DNA from: an uncultured Bacilli bacterium | GTDB taxonomy: Bacteria; Bacillota_I; Bacilli_A; RFN20; CAG-826 | DNA: 41,643 nt | NCBI GenBank assembly: GCA_944349595.1 | Contig: CALVNF010000003.1 | Span: 83,356-124,998, forward strand | Direction: 5' to 3' | Program-made: the position numbers and the translations under genes | Shown here: positions 8,691-18,469 of the stretch, piece after piece | How the letters are laid out: the number at the start of each line of letters is the position of its first letter | Numbering within the stretch: the stretch's first letter is position 1 | The notes under the pieces: model-generated | Seen by the model: the letters and a program-made list of their open reading frames with translations, nothing else | The model's database searches: none | Told to the model about the DNA's origin: nothing

Positions 8691-9983
8691 ATGCTAAAAA
8701 GAGAGATAGAAAATACGTTAATTACTTGGAAAAATAAGCAAAATAAAAAATGCTTAATAATACGAGGTGCAAGACAAGTTGGTAAAACTTTTATAATTAG
8801 AAAATTTGCCAATAAATATTATCAAAATTTCATTGAAATTAACTTTATTGAAAATCCATCTTATAAAAAAATATTTGAAAATGACCTAAATATTGAAACA
8901 ATCTTAATGAATATTTCTTTATATGTTAGAGATGCAAAACTAGTGCCACATAAAACTCTTATTTTTCTTGATGAAATTCAATCTTGTCCAAACGCAAGAA
9001 CTGCTCTTAAATTCTTTTCAATTGATAATAGATTTGATGTAATAGCTTCTGGTTCTCTATTAGGTTTAAATTATAAAGAAGTTTCATCATATCCAACTGG
9101 ATATGTAGAATTTATTAATATGTATCCATTATCTTTTAAAGAATTTCTTTGGGCTAATAATGTTAATAACGAAATTATATTAAAACTAAAAAATTGTTTT
9201 GATTTTTTAATTCCCGTAAATGAGACAATAAATGATAAAATTCTTCAATATTTTAAAGAATATATAGTTATTGGTGGAATGCCAAATATTGTTGATACTT
9301 TTATAAAAAATCATGACTTTAATGAAGTTATTACTTTGCAGAGAAATATTTTAATAGATTATCGAAATGATATTACCAAATATGCTGATCCTTCAGAAAA
9401 GGTAAAAGCAATATCTTGTTTTAATAGCATTCCTGGCCAACTTGCAAAAGAAAATAAAAAATTTATGTACAAGTTTTTTGATAAAAATGGAAGAAATTCA
9501 AAATATTACGGATGTATTAATTGGTTATTAGATGCCGGAATAGCAATAATGTGCAACAACATTTCTAATCTAGAAATGCCTTTAATTGCTTATAAAATGG
9601 ATGATTATTTTAAAATATATATGGCTGACACTGGTCTTCTTGTATCAATGCTAGATGATGGTACTAATATTGAAATAATCGAAGGAAATTTAGGTATTTA
9701 TAAAGGAGCAATTTTTGAAAATATAATTGCTCAAATATTACATACAAACGGGAATAATCTATATTTCTACAATAAAAATAACACTTTAGAAATCGATTTT
9801 ATAATTACAAAAGACTTTAAAATAACTCCTATTGAAGTAAAAGCCAATAATAATAAATCAAAAGCTTTATCAACTACTTTAAAAAATAATCCAGAATTAA
9901 ATGGGATAAAACTAATTTACGGAAATGTTGGAAAAAAGGATAATTTAATTACACTTCCATTATATATGACTATGTTTTTATAA
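8691..9983 (+). CDS. AAA_14/DUF4143 ATP-binding protein
   Basis: The 430-residue protein has a Walker A motif GARQVGKT at residues 26-33 and Walker B TLIFLDE at 89-95, followed by a DUF4143-type C-terminal half that ends in a PD-(D/E)xK-like core (DFIITKD, then PIEVK). This is the common AAA_14 plus DUF4143 layout. The cellular role of the family is not established; members are scattered and often multi-copy in Bacillota and archaea. The ribosome binding site is AGAAAGGAT. Upstream lie three phased repeats, and beyond them the remnant of another member of the family on the opposite strand. The gene is monocistronic, with a 9-bp hairpin after it. Confidence 0.92.
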   Translation: MLKREIENTLITWKNKQNKKCLIIRGARQVGKTFIIRKFANKYYQNFIEINFIENPSYKKIFENDLNIETILMNISLYVRDAKLVPHKTLIFLDEIQSCPNARTALKFFSIDNRFDVIASGSLLGLNYKEVSSYPTGYVEFINMYPLSFKEFLWANNVNNEIILKLKNCFDFLIPVNETINDKILQYFKEYIVIGGMPNIVDTFIKNHDFNEVITLQRNILIDYRNDITKYADPSEKVKAISCFNSIPGQLAKENKKFMYKFFDKNGRNSKYYGCINWLLDAGIAIMCNNISNLEMPLIAYKMDDYFKIYMADTGLLVSMLDDGTNIEIIEGNLGIYKGAIFENIIAQILHTNGNNLYFYNKNNTLEIDFIITKDFKITPIEVKANNNKSKALSTTLKNNPELNGIKLIYGNVGKKDNLITLPLYMTMFL

Positions 9984-10009
9984 AATAAAACTCTATTTGA
10001 CAATTTATA

Positions 10010-10044
10010 TTCTTAAACAAAAATTTACAAAATTAGTTTAAGAA
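10010..10044 (+). terminator. Hairpin after the ATPase gene
   Basis: Perfect 9-bp stem TTCTTAAAC / GTTTAAGAA with a 17-nt loop, 27 bp after the stop. It has no strong T run, so terminator function is tentative. Confidence 0.4.
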
Positions 10045-10151
10045 CATTCATTTCTAAATCTAACTTCAAAATATTTAATAAATGATTTGTAAATTTAAGT
10101 TGTTATTTTAAAACGAAATTTAATACAAATATAAATTGCTTTACTCAAAAT

Positions 10152-10188
10152 GTGTTACAACCCGAAAATACTTTTCAGTTTGTAGCAC
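10152..10188. repeat. 37-nt two-step hairpin in a gene-poor stretch
   Basis: GTGTTACAA pairs with TTGTAGCAC (9 bp, one G-T pair), then a 3x3 internal loop, then GAAAA pairs with TTTTC around a 3-nt loop. It lies in 9984-10456, which holds no gene I can support; an AAGGCATT/AATGCCTT stem is also present at about 10364-10395. The origin may be a mobile-element end. Confidence 0.45.
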
Positions 10189-10456
10189 TTATTTAATGAT
10201 CATCGAGTATTTTCATATAATAAAGTAATTAATAAATCAATTATGTATAAAAACTTTCTTATATAGGTTATATCAAAAAAATCATGTGTTGGACTACTAT
10301 TAAAATCTGATTCTTTAAAAACACTTAAATATCTTAAAAAAACAAAAAAAGCCTCAACACCAACAAAGGCATTAGGCATAATTAACAACAATGCCTTCCT
10401 AGAGTGAGTTTGATACCTTTGAACACCCCTAACAATTACAAGACACGCTTAATAAT

Positions 10457-10730
10457 CTAATTGAATTGATTGCTTATGCCAAGTTCTGCTAGAAAATCAT
10501 TGATTTTAACGAATTTGGATTCATACTTTATTTTTTCTCTAAGTGAAGAACATTCCTCTTCATCTTTGCAAATAAAAATATCAATATCCTTAGTTTCCAA
10601 TTCTAATAAATAACCTTTAGCTTCTATTTTTTTCACAAAAGTCAACAAGATTTATATCTGATTTTTGAATTTTGTTAGAAAAGGTAAATCTTTTGCCAAT
10701 AAATTCTGGCTCAGATAAATTAACTTTATA
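10457..10730 (-). pseudogene. Disconnected BRCT-like C-terminal domain of the exonuclease gene
   Basis: Directly after the exonuclease stop (TAA at 10731-10733), the same frame continues as YKVNLSEPEFIGKRFTFSNK and on to DFCEK. It then shifts by one base in a run of seven A residues (about 10627-10633) into a frame reading KKIEAKGYLLELE and ending ELGISNQFN. The GKRFTFSNK start and the later segment fit a BRCT domain, which is often found behind DEDDh exonuclease domains. The domain is therefore present but cut off by one stop and one frameshift. Sequencing error in the A run could explain the frameshift but not the stop. Confidence 0.65.
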
Positions 10731-12152
10731 TTACTTATCCTTTTTTCTTTCGCTTCTTAATAAATCAAAAGGTTTTTTACTTGCAATTTTGTTGGCTATT
10801 ATTTGTTTTCTTAAAATTCTTTTATCTGCATTAGTTTTAGTAACTTCAACATCCCACTTACTACTAACTATGCATTCTGGTCCGACTTGTTTTATTAATT
10901 CTTCAAGGGTTACACCGAACTTATTAAGCAAATATTTTAATGCTAACATTGTTGCCTCTGCATCGTAAGATGAGGAATGAAAAATGATATTTTTGGCTTC
11001 TTCTGAAAGGTATTTCTTAATAATATATTCTAAGCCGCCATTATCATTTAACAGCTTTTTATAAAGAACTTGGACATCGATAGCAAAAATATTTAAGGGT
11101 TTATATCTATATCTTCTATAGGAATAGTCAAGATAATCAAAATCATTAAGAACATTAAATCCAAAAATTAGTATGTCTTTTTGATTCAAAAGAAAGTTTA
11201 TATTACTGATAAAATTACCAAATTCAGGAGCCGTTCTATATGCTTCATAATTATTTGCTTCATATCTTAAATGGAGATCATCTTGTCCTTTTCTACCAAG
11301 AAGAGCAAACCTATTATTCCTTCCATTTCCAGGATTGATTAAGTATTCTCCTCTATTTAATCGCCCAAAATTTGATGGAATAACAACCCATCCAAATTCA
11401 CATATTTTTCCTTCATCATTAAAGCAATTTGCACATTCAATATCAAAAAAGACATAGCAATTAACATTGTTCCAATTAATATCGTTTAAAATGCTCTTCT
11501 TAACTTGTTTTGCTTTTAGATCAATGTATTCTTTTTTAAAGCAATTATCGGAACTAACATAACAAATTGAAAACGAATTATCATTTAAGCATTCATTTAT
11601 GTTTAGCCCTTTATCTTCACATACTTTTTTAAAAACTTTCAGAGCTAAGAACGAATCATTTTTTGAATTGTGCTCTTTAATGTCATTAATTTCGTCTTCT
11701 TTTGAAAAAAGATTCTTTATTGCTTTACCCATCGATGGTACACCGCATTTTCCTTTTACAATTCGATAAAAGGTTTGTACATCAAAAGCTTTAACATTTA
11801 TGTCATTTAGTTTATATCTTTTACATTCTGATGATATATAAAACAAGTCATTATTAATCGCCCATCCTATTACTTGATTATTAGAATATTCCAATAAAGA
11901 CTTAATTTTCTCGTAAAAATAAGGAAATTTATTTTGTCTTCTATAAAATTCATAGTCATTTTCAGAATGATCAACTTCAAGATTTCGTTCGATTATATTT
12001 GAAAAGTCTTCATCTTCTCCTGGATTGATGAAAAAATTATTCTCTTCAACAATATTCAAAGATGCATCAGTAAGTACGTAACCAAATTGAGCAATTTTAG
12101 GTTGTACATTGTGTTTATTAGCTATTTCACAATCTATAAATAATAAATTCAT
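10731..12152 (-). CDS. Tandem DEDDh 3'-5' exonuclease
   Basis: The 473-residue protein has two complete DEDDh (RNase T / DnaQ-type) domains. Domain one has Asp7 and Glu9 (FIDCEIA), Asp102 (INNDLF), and His161 and Asp166 (EHNSKND). Domain two has Asp237 and Glu239 (FFDIECA), Asp337 (VLNDFD), and His392 and Asp397 (FHSSSYDAEA). Both active sites look intact, so it should trim single-stranded DNA or RNA from the 3' end. It starts 11 bp after the dehydrogenase gene and is the last gene of the minus-strand operon. A BRCT-like extension after the stop is broken, so the ancestral protein was about 90 residues longer. How a nuclease relates to the sugar-transfer genes upstream is unclear. Confidence 0.85.
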   Translation of the reverse strand: MNLLFIDCEIANKHNVQPKIAQFGYVLTDASLNIVEENNFFINPGEDEDFSNIIERNLEVDHSENDYEFYRRQNKFPYFYEKIKSLLEYSNNQVIGWAINNDLFYISSECKRYKLNDINVKAFDVQTFYRIVKGKCGVPSMGKAIKNLFSKEDEINDIKEHNSKNDSFLALKVFKKVCEDKGLNINECLNDNSFSICYVSSDNCFKKEYIDLKAKQVKKSILNDINWNNVNCYVFFDIECANCFNDEGKICEFGWVVIPSNFGRLNRGEYLINPGNGRNNRFALLGRKGQDDLHLRYEANNYEAYRTAPEFGNFISNINFLLNQKDILIFGFNVLNDFDYLDYSYRRYRYKPLNIFAIDVQVLYKKLLNDNGGLEYIIKKYLSEEAKNIIFHSSSYDAEATMLALKYLLNKFGVTLEELIKQVGPECIVSSKWDVEVTKTNADKRILRKQIIANKIASKKPFDLLRSERKKDK

Positions 12153-12163
12153 TAGTAAGCACC

Positions 12164-12922
12164 CTATTCTCTTTTATAATCTTTGTTTTTACTAATCACA
12201 GCATATAACAATTTTGGATTTAACCCACTTTCTTTAGCTTGCTTAGTAATTGATGAAATGTCTTTTGGCAGACAGCTTCCGCCATATCCTCTGTTGTTCT
12301 TATAAACAAATGTATGGCTTGAACCAATTCTGGGATCTGCTATCCAAATTTCTCTTGCTTTGTTATATGAAATACCTAATTTTTCACAAATATCATACAT
12401 TTCGTTGCAAAATATAACTTTAGTTGCTAGGTAAGCATTTTCCATATACTTAGCCATTTCTACTGTATCACTATCTGCTTGGTAAATTTTGACATTTGAA
12501 TTTATAACACTTTGATAAACCTCGATGGCCATATCAATTGAATCTTGTTCCCCACCAAAAGAAAGCCAAGAGCGATCAGATAAATTGGCAAAAGGATGTG
12601 CTACAGTTTCACCATAATACTCAGGCTGAAAAACAATCTTTTTATGATATTTATTAACCATCTCTTTTGTAAATCCAACTTTTACAGTTGAACGCAAAAT
12701 TAGTAATGAGCAAGTACATAAAGAAATCACTTCTTCAACTGCTGAAGTATCACAGCTTCCATCCTTATCCATAGGAGTAGGAACACAAATAAATGCGGCA
12801 TCACATTTATTAATTTCATTCATGCTTCCTATGTTTTTGAATTTATCGTATAACACTGCATCCTTAAATAGCTTGTTCATTGCTGTTCCAACATGGCCAA
12901 CACCAATAATTCCTACTTTCAT
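12164..12922 (-). CDS. Short UDP-glucose/GDP-mannose dehydrogenase-like protein
   Basis: The N-terminal Rossmann motif is GIIGVGHVG, followed by FICVPTPMD, then GGSCLPKD with the catalytic Cys near the C-terminus. These are the marks of NDP-sugar 6-dehydrogenases. At 252 residues it contains only the NAD-binding and central domains and lacks the C-terminal UDP-sugar-binding domain present in the usual 380-450-residue enzymes. I chose the ATG at 12920-12922 because GGAGG lies just upstream of it and it overlaps the stop of the giant gene (TAATG), giving tight coupling; an ATG five codons earlier would include the ribosome binding site. It may oxidise a nucleotide sugar used by the glycosyltransferase domains of the preceding gene. 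Confidence 0.82.
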   Translation of the reverse strand: MKVGIIGVGHVGTAMNKLFKDAVLYDKFKNIGSMNEINKCDAAFICVPTPMDKDGSCDTSAVEEVISLCTCSLLILRSTVKVGFTKEMVNKYHKKIVFQPEYYGETVAHPFANLSDRSWLSFGGEQDSIDMAIEVYQSVINSNVKIYQADSDTVEMAKYMENAYLATKVIFCNEMYDICEKLGISYNKAREIWIADPRIGSSHTFVYKNNRGYGGSCLPKDISSITKQAKESGLNPKLLYAVISKNKDYKRE

Positions 12923-15900
12923 TATTTTTTCCTCCATTTTATTCCGTGATATTTTTTTGTATATAAACCTAAATATTTTGATAATAAATTGATAACTTCA
13001 TTCACATTATTTGCTGAGTAAATACAATCTTCTGGTACATTTTGGTATCTAATACGATTATCTATTTTCTGACCAGCTAGTTTCTTTCCCCAACCTTCAA
13101 TATTATTAAATGCAATTATCAATTTGTATTTTTGCCAAGCCATTGCTATTTCAGATAATGTGCCTGAACCACCTCCAATAACAACTACAGCATCAGCATC
13201 TACTACAAATCCATTCCTTAGTAAATCTAGACCAGTTGGGATTACAACATCTGCATATTGATTTGCCTCATTAGCATTACTGAAAGGGCTAATAGCTATA
13301 GTAGATCCAAGCCTAAATTTTTGTGATGACTTAGCACCTTTAAAAACGGCTTCCATTACTCCACCTAATCCGCCATTTATAATATTATAACCTAGTTCTG
13401 CAAGGCTTTTTCCTAAATTAAATGCTATTCCATATTCTTTTGAACTCTCAGATATTGAACTATCTCCTATTACAGCTATGGTAGGATAATTATTTATTCC
13501 CTTAGCTTTACCTAATAACCAATACTTCATTTTTTGTTGAGAGTCATTCCTATAAACGCCTTGTTTATTTTTGTTTTCGCTCGATGTATCGAATAGATAT
13601 ATTTGTTCCTTTATAAAGCATGGTGAATAGGCATGTTCTACTATTGGAAGCATCATTGCATAATCCGTAGCAACATCTATATATTTACCATCCTTGTACA
13701 AAAAATCTTGAATATATTCACAAAGATAGCGTCTAAAGCATTTAGGATGAAGCCAAATGTTATCACCGTTTCTTTTCCAAGACTCTTTAAATGAAACAAG
13801 GTCGTAATTTTTTAATGGCTTATCTAATCTAAAACAATTACCTACACTAACATCGTGTCCTTTATCTAACTGCTCTTTAATAATACTTAAAGCATCATCA
13901 CTAATTAATGCATCATCGCTATCTACATTTATAATTATGCTTTGTGGATTAGTGCAGATATGTTTATAAAAGAATTCAAAATTTGCTAAAGAGCCTATTC
14001 TAGCTTCATTTCTTATATAAATAATTTTACTTTTAAAAAGTGAAGAAAAAGAAGCAATAAATCTCGCATATTCACTAGATGAAATATCATTTGAATTATC
14101 ATCAATATAAACTATTTGGAAGCCTTTATAATTTTGTATAGCTAGCGAATCAAATAGCCTCTTAAGCTTTATTGGAGGCGTATTTCTTCCTCTAGAAAAA
14201 ATAACTACTTCTTTATTTATCTTTGGTATCCAATTGATTGAGTCTACTAAGTTAACACAATCAAATTGAATTAAAGGGACAACACCATCCTCCACTTGTC
14301 GTCTCACTACACTTAACATATTGTGTCTATCTTTAATCTTGTTTTCTGGATGCATGAAAAATAGATGATTAGAAGTTAATCGTATGGATTCTTCGCTTTT
14401 TAAAACCTCATCTAAGCTACGATGCCAAGCATTTTTTAATGTTCCACCTACTAGCTCGTTTTTTAATGGCAACATGTCTTTCAATTTAATTAAATCAATT
14501 AAAGATGTTCTTACTTCTATTCTGCATCCTTCTTTAGGTTCATCATTATTTTTATGTGCAATACTTAAAGATAAGGTAAGAGCGTCTCTATTTTTTAAAA
14601 TATTTAGTCCGGTAGTTATATTTTCTTCACCATCATTAAAATAAATAATGTCTGAATCAGTTTGAAAAATATATCTAGTATTGCACGATTCAAAACCCTT
14701 TAAAGTCGCTAATAATCCTTGTCCATTTAAAGAATGTACATCAACTGATTTCAATGCAAAATATTTTTGATAAAGTGAGTAGTTATTAGGCAATTTTAAA
14801 GAAACGATTCTATCAATATAACCATCTTCTTTAAGTCTATTAATTTCTGCCTTAAACTTTATGTCCTTATCTTCTGCATATCTACGAGCTCTTTCTTTAC
14901 TGACTGAATCAATGGTTAAAATTATTTCTTTAAAAAGATCCTTCTTTTCCAATTGGGAAACAATATGCCTTACATTTTCATAAATTGTATCTGCTTCCAT
15001 AGGATTAGATTTAATTAGCAAAGTACAATCTTCTAGTTTATTCTTGCTTACTTTATGACAATCAAAAATTAAATGTTCACTAATAAAAGATAAAAATGAA
15101 GCATCAACCCCATTATCTTCATATACATTATCTATAGTAAATCCAAATTTAGATAGTTCTCTTTCATAATAGGCAAAAGGCCTATGGTATTCGTTTCTTG
15201 AACCATAAATAGTTATCTTTTTATATTCACTACTATTCTCATATTTTCCATCATAATTTTTAATAGTTACTTCAGTACTATCAACATTATCAAAAAATGG
15301 ATTACATATGCTTAAGATAAGTCTCCCATTTACTGAAAGTAACTTATTAATCTTATCTAATATGTATTCATTTGTCTTTTTGTCGGTACAGCAAAGGACT
15401 TTATTGCAGTTAATTAGGTCAAAAGTTCTATTTACTTTTTCGATGTCATCGATGATAGTTACTTTATTATTTGCTCTATCATGAAGCGTATCCTTATCAA
15501 TATCAAAAACAAAAGTATTATATTTTCCACTGATTACATTAGCAATTTTACATTTGCCAGCCCCATAATCTAAAACACTACTAGGATGATGTTTATGAAT
15601 TAAATCTAATACAATTGGATCATGAATTTGCTCTTTCTTTTTACCATCAATTAAATCTTTAAAAGTAGCTAGCGCAAAATTAAATGGCTTCTTTTTTTCT
15701 TGATAACTTTTAGAGATTAAGATTCTAAACTGATGCTTATCCAAATTAGAGTATTTAATCATTTGATAGCAACGTTCAACGCTCTTTTCATACTCTTCTT
15801 CATTGTAGGAAACGATATCTTTCCCTAAATCTATATATATGATTTGATTATTGGCTACTATGAAATTTTCTTTCTTAAAATTTTTTATAACTAATCCATT

Positions 15901-18345
15901 TAATCTTAAATTATTAATGAAAGAAGCTAGTTCTTTAGCAAATCCTCCTTCATACTTTTTATAGTTACCTATTGAATTATAAGAACAATATGCAAAATCT
16001 AAACTATCATTAAAAACAATATTTTTAGGAAAGTTTTCAATTAGATTAAGTTTAAATGTAATTGACTTAAATTGATCCAAATTATCTTTATTATAAAAGA
16101 CTTTATATGTTGTATTGCCTGAAGTATAAGTTGCTCCTTCTAAACCATATCCCAATAAAATTGGTTTTGAACAACTACACTTATTGATTAAAAAATGTTC
16201 TATTTCAATCAATTTTTCTTTGTTTTCATCTAAAGCTATATATGATCTTAATTCATCAAAACTTGCGTTAATAAATGAGGGGTTTGTTAACTCTTTAATT
16301 TTCCTAATAAAGTTATAAACAAGTTCATCATTTTCTAAATATTTTAGACTTCTATCTTCTAATATATTGAGTAAACCAATCACTCTAAAATAACTTATAG
16401 CAAATCTAATTGTTCTATTTTTAAGTGCTTTTAAAAATTCTTCATAGAAGCTTGTTCTAGATGAAAAACCAACTTTTGAAATTGCTGATACCATTGAATA
16501 GCCTAAAATATCTAATACTTCTTTCTTAAACTCATTATCAACATCAAAATCATAAGTAAACCTGTTTTGATACAAACTAAAATTTGAACCTACTATTTTG
16601 TATCCTTTTTTCTTAGTAAGAAATACCCATAAACTATCTCCACGTCTAGATACATAATCTCCAATTTTTATAGAAATATTAGGAACTAAAAGTAATTTTC
16701 TATTAAAGAAAAGTGTATTCCCACCTCTTCTTGTTGGTTCAAAATCGAAATTAGAATATTCAAATAATGGTCTGCTTACTGCTTTGCCACCTAAAACATC
16801 CTTTATCGAACAATCTGTGAGCAAAGGAAATGGCGTCTCGTTGCATAAGTTTCCTTCATCAGAAATTGAATAGTAATAATCTTTTGAAAAATAAAGTTTT
16901 TCTTGTGCCGCTTTATTTTTGTTTAGTTTTTTCTCGAATACATAATCTAATAAATTGCATCTCAAAGTTGATAAAGATGGAATTGGTGCATCACCTGAAT
17001 AATTGCCAATAACAGCATCGGCCTTATTAAAATAACGAGAAACAAAGTCTTTAATATCTGCTTTTTTAAAGTGAAATTTATTATTCTCCCTATGAATTGA
17101 AGCTAGTTGCATATCTTCGTCTAAAACATAAATAATGTCACCATCTTTACTATTATGGAATGAGTAATATTGAAGTATACTTCTGGCTACCGATATATCC
17201 TTCACTATTCCATCTAAAGGCAAATTATCACTAACAAATTGATCAAAATAATTAGTTTTTGCGAGCTTTTTAACCTCAATTAAAGACAACAATGAAAACT
17301 CAATTTTTGTTCTCTTTAAAAATATTTTTAATTCTTCTAGATCATTTAATGATTCTAAATTAGCAAAAACTATTATTTTTTTACTTGGATAATCTGCTTC
17401 ATCAATATCTTTAATTAATCTTTTTGCATAATTTATATCAGTTGTTATAAAAGCAAAACATATTCTAGGAAATTTATCTAAATAACTTATTTTCCTATAA
17501 GACTTTGAAATATCTACACTAGAGTTATCTGCTAATGATTTTAAAAGATTTCTTTCATCAGTTATATCTGAAAAGCGATTAACTCTAATAAAAAAGTCTT
17601 TTTTAACCTCATCGCTCATAATAGAGCCGTATTTATAATAAAACTTGGCTAATGATAATTTCTTACCTTCCTTATTATTAGTTAGTCTTCCCCTAGAGTT
17701 TTTAGCATCAATTTCTACTAAATACTTATCAACAATACTGATGTTTGGCTTAAGCATTAATAACCTAGTAAATAAATCACGATCTGTTGTTGAATCCATA
17801 TTTTCATCAAAACAACCAGCTTTAAGTAATAAAGAAAATCTAATGAATGTATTAGAACCTTGAATATGTGGATTGCCTTTCAAAAACGATTCAACTTTCA
17901 ATTCATGGGGAATAGTAAGTGGGAATACTTTATCATCAGTTTGATAGTTCAACCCACATACCACAATATCAGTCTTATCAGTACGAGCATTCCAGCACTC
18001 TCTTAAATAATCTTTATGCCAAATATCATCATCATCTAGAAAAGCAATAAATAAATTATTTAAATTAAACTGATTGTCGAAAGCGAATTTAGCAAATACA
18101 GATTCGAGCGCTGTATTTAAATTGCCAGCATAATTATGTGTATATTTATCCCTTAAAAAGTAAAATCCATAATGTGAACATATTTCTCTTTCACTAACTG
18201 CATTTTCATTAGACGAGTCTGATACAACAAAAACATTTAATGGCTTCTTAGTTTGCAAAGAAATCGAAGATAAAGCCTTCTTTAGGAACTCAACTCGATT
18301 TTTTGTCGCTAATACAACAATAATTCCCTCTTTTTCGTTTAACAT
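12922..18345 (-). CDS. Giant multidomain glycosyltransferase / kinase / methyltransferase / LOG-like protein
   Basis: This 1807-residue protein has no signal peptide or membrane segment. By eye it contains: a GT2-like domain at 1-280 (VLATKNR, DDDDIW near 105); a second GT-like domain at 290-600 (DGDIIYVLDEDM near 408); a protein-kinase/aminoglycoside-kinase-like domain at about 725-880 (ILLGYGLEGATY, then NFKKENF and YIDLGKD near 835, in the places of catalytic loop and DFG); a SAM methyltransferase at 905-1060 (VLDYGAGKCKIA near 928); a GT-like domain at 1085-1320 (FQTDSDIIYF); a GT2 domain at 1378-1590 (VYIDDNSND, INVDSDDAL); and a TIGR00725/LOG-type Rossmann domain at 1622-1800 (GGLGGVMEAV, VIGGGSGTLSE). 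Kinase-methyltransferase pairing recalls WbdD-type O-antigen chain terminators. Assembly and capping of a glycan is inference. It heads an operon with a structured leader and a GGGAGG ribosome binding site. Confidence 0.8.
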   Translation of the reverse strand: MLNEKEGIIVVLATKNRVEFLKKALSSISLQTKKPLNVFVVSDSSNENAVSEREICSHYGFYFLRDKYTHNYAGNLNTALESVFAKFAFDNQFNLNNLFIAFLDDDDIWHKDYLRECWNARTDKTDIVVCGLNYQTDDKVFPLTIPHELKVESFLKGNPHIQGSNTFIRFSLLLKAGCFDENMDSTTDRDLFTRLLMLKPNISIVDKYLVEIDAKNSRGRLTNNKEGKKLSLAKFYYKYGSIMSDEVKKDFFIRVNRFSDITDERNLLKSLADNSSVDISKSYRKISYLDKFPRICFAFITTDINYAKRLIKDIDEADYPSKKIIVFANLESLNDLEELKIFLKRTKIEFSLLSLIEVKKLAKTNYFDQFVSDNLPLDGIVKDISVARSILQYYSFHNSKDGDIIYVLDEDMQLASIHRENNKFHFKKADIKDFVSRYFNKADAVIGNYSGDAPIPSLSTLRCNLLDYVFEKKLNKNKAAQEKLYFSKDYYYSISDEGNLCNETPFPLLTDCSIKDVLGGKAVSRPLFEYSNFDFEPTRRGGNTLFFNRKLLLVPNISIKIGDYVSRRGDSLWVFLTKKKGYKIVGSNFSLYQNRFTYDFDVDNEFKKEVLDILGYSMVSAISKVGFSSRTSFYEEFLKALKNRTIRFAISYFRVIGLLNILEDRSLKYLENDELVYNFIRKIKELTNPSFINASFDELRSYIALDENKEKLIEIEHFLINKCSCSKPILLGYGLEGATYTSGNTTYKVFYNKDNLDQFKSITFKLNLIENFPKNIVFNDSLDFAYCSYNSIGNYKKYEGGFAKELASFINNLRLNGLVIKNFKKENFIVANNQIIYIDLGKDIVSYNEEEYEKSVERCYQMIKYSNLDKHQFRILISKSYQEKKKPFNFALATFKDLIDGKKKEQIHDPIVLDLIHKHHPSSVLDYGAGKCKIANVISGKYNTFVFDIDKDTLHDRANNKVTIIDDIEKVNRTFDLINCNKVLCCTDKKTNEYILDKINKLLSVNGRLILSICNPFFDNVDSTEVTIKNYDGKYENSSEYKKITIYGSRNEYHRPFAYYERELSKFGFTIDNVYEDNGVDASFLSFISEHLIFDCHKVSKNKLEDCTLLIKSNPMEADTIYENVRHIVSQLEKKDLFKEIILTIDSVSKERARRYAEDKDIKFKAEINRLKEDGYIDRIVSLKLPNNYSLYQKYFALKSVDVHSLNGQGLLATLKGFESCNTRYIFQTDSDIIYFNDGEENITTGLNILKNRDALTLSLSIAHKNNDEPKEGCRIEVRTSLIDLIKLKDMLPLKNELVGGTLKNAWHRSLDEVLKSEESIRLTSNHLFFMHPENKIKDRHNMLSVVRRQVEDGVVPLIQFDCVNLVDSINWIPKINKEVVIFSRGRNTPPIKLKRLFDSLAIQNYKGFQIVYIDDNSNDISSSEYARFIASFSSLFKSKIIYIRNEARIGSLANFEFFYKHICTNPQSIIINVDSDDALISDDALSIIKEQLDKGHDVSVGNCFRLDKPLKNYDLVSFKESWKRNGDNIWLHPKCFRRYLCEYIQDFLYKDGKYIDVATDYAMMLPIVEHAYSPCFIKEQIYLFDTSSENKNKQGVYRNDSQQKMKYWLLGKAKGINNYPTIAVIGDSSISESSKEYGIAFNLGKSLAELGYNIINGGLGGVMEAVFKGAKSSQKFRLGSTIAISPFSNANEANQYADVVIPTGLDLLRNGFVVDADAVVVIGGGSGTLSEIAMAWQKYKLIIAFNNIEGWGKKLAGQKIDNRIRYQNVPEDCIYSANNVNEVINLLSKYLGLYTKKYHGIKWRKK

Positions 18346-18346
18346 A

Positions 18347-18469
18347 ATAAAACCTCCCGTTTGATGAGTGAGGGAGGTAAATAAACTTATTCAGCTATGT
18401 TTTGATTAAGTTACCCTCAGGCGAACTTTCGATGATTCCTCATCCAGGTTCATTGAACTCATCAAATTT
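18347..18469 (-). ncRNA. Structured 5' leader, candidate translational switch (class not recognised)
   Basis: The leader folds as a three-way junction. P1 is a perfect 10-bp stem (18457-18466 with 18360-18369, TTTGATGAGT/ACTCATCAAA). P2 is GAAC/GTTC (18448-18451 with 18423-18426) topped by GATGA/TCATC (18431-18444). P3 pairs GAGGGTAA (18411-18418) with the TTACC..CCTC region near 18371-18383, extended by AACTTA/TAAGTT. The GGGAGG ribosome binding site (18353-18358) can instead pair with ACCTCCC (18372-18378), which would break P1 and P3. Two exclusive folds that free or hide the ribosome binding site are typical of translational riboswitches. It does not match a class I know. Confidence 0.6.

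Noticed and set aside
10200..10391. 63-codon minus-strand frame
   Set aside because: No recognisable motif, no good ribosome binding site, in a decayed AT-rich stretch.
18423..18451. Hammerhead ribozyme in the operon leader (CTGGATGA...CGAAAG)
   Set aside because: The core needs CTGANGA; here an extra G breaks it and the GATGA/TCATC stem uses the bases that should be unpaired.
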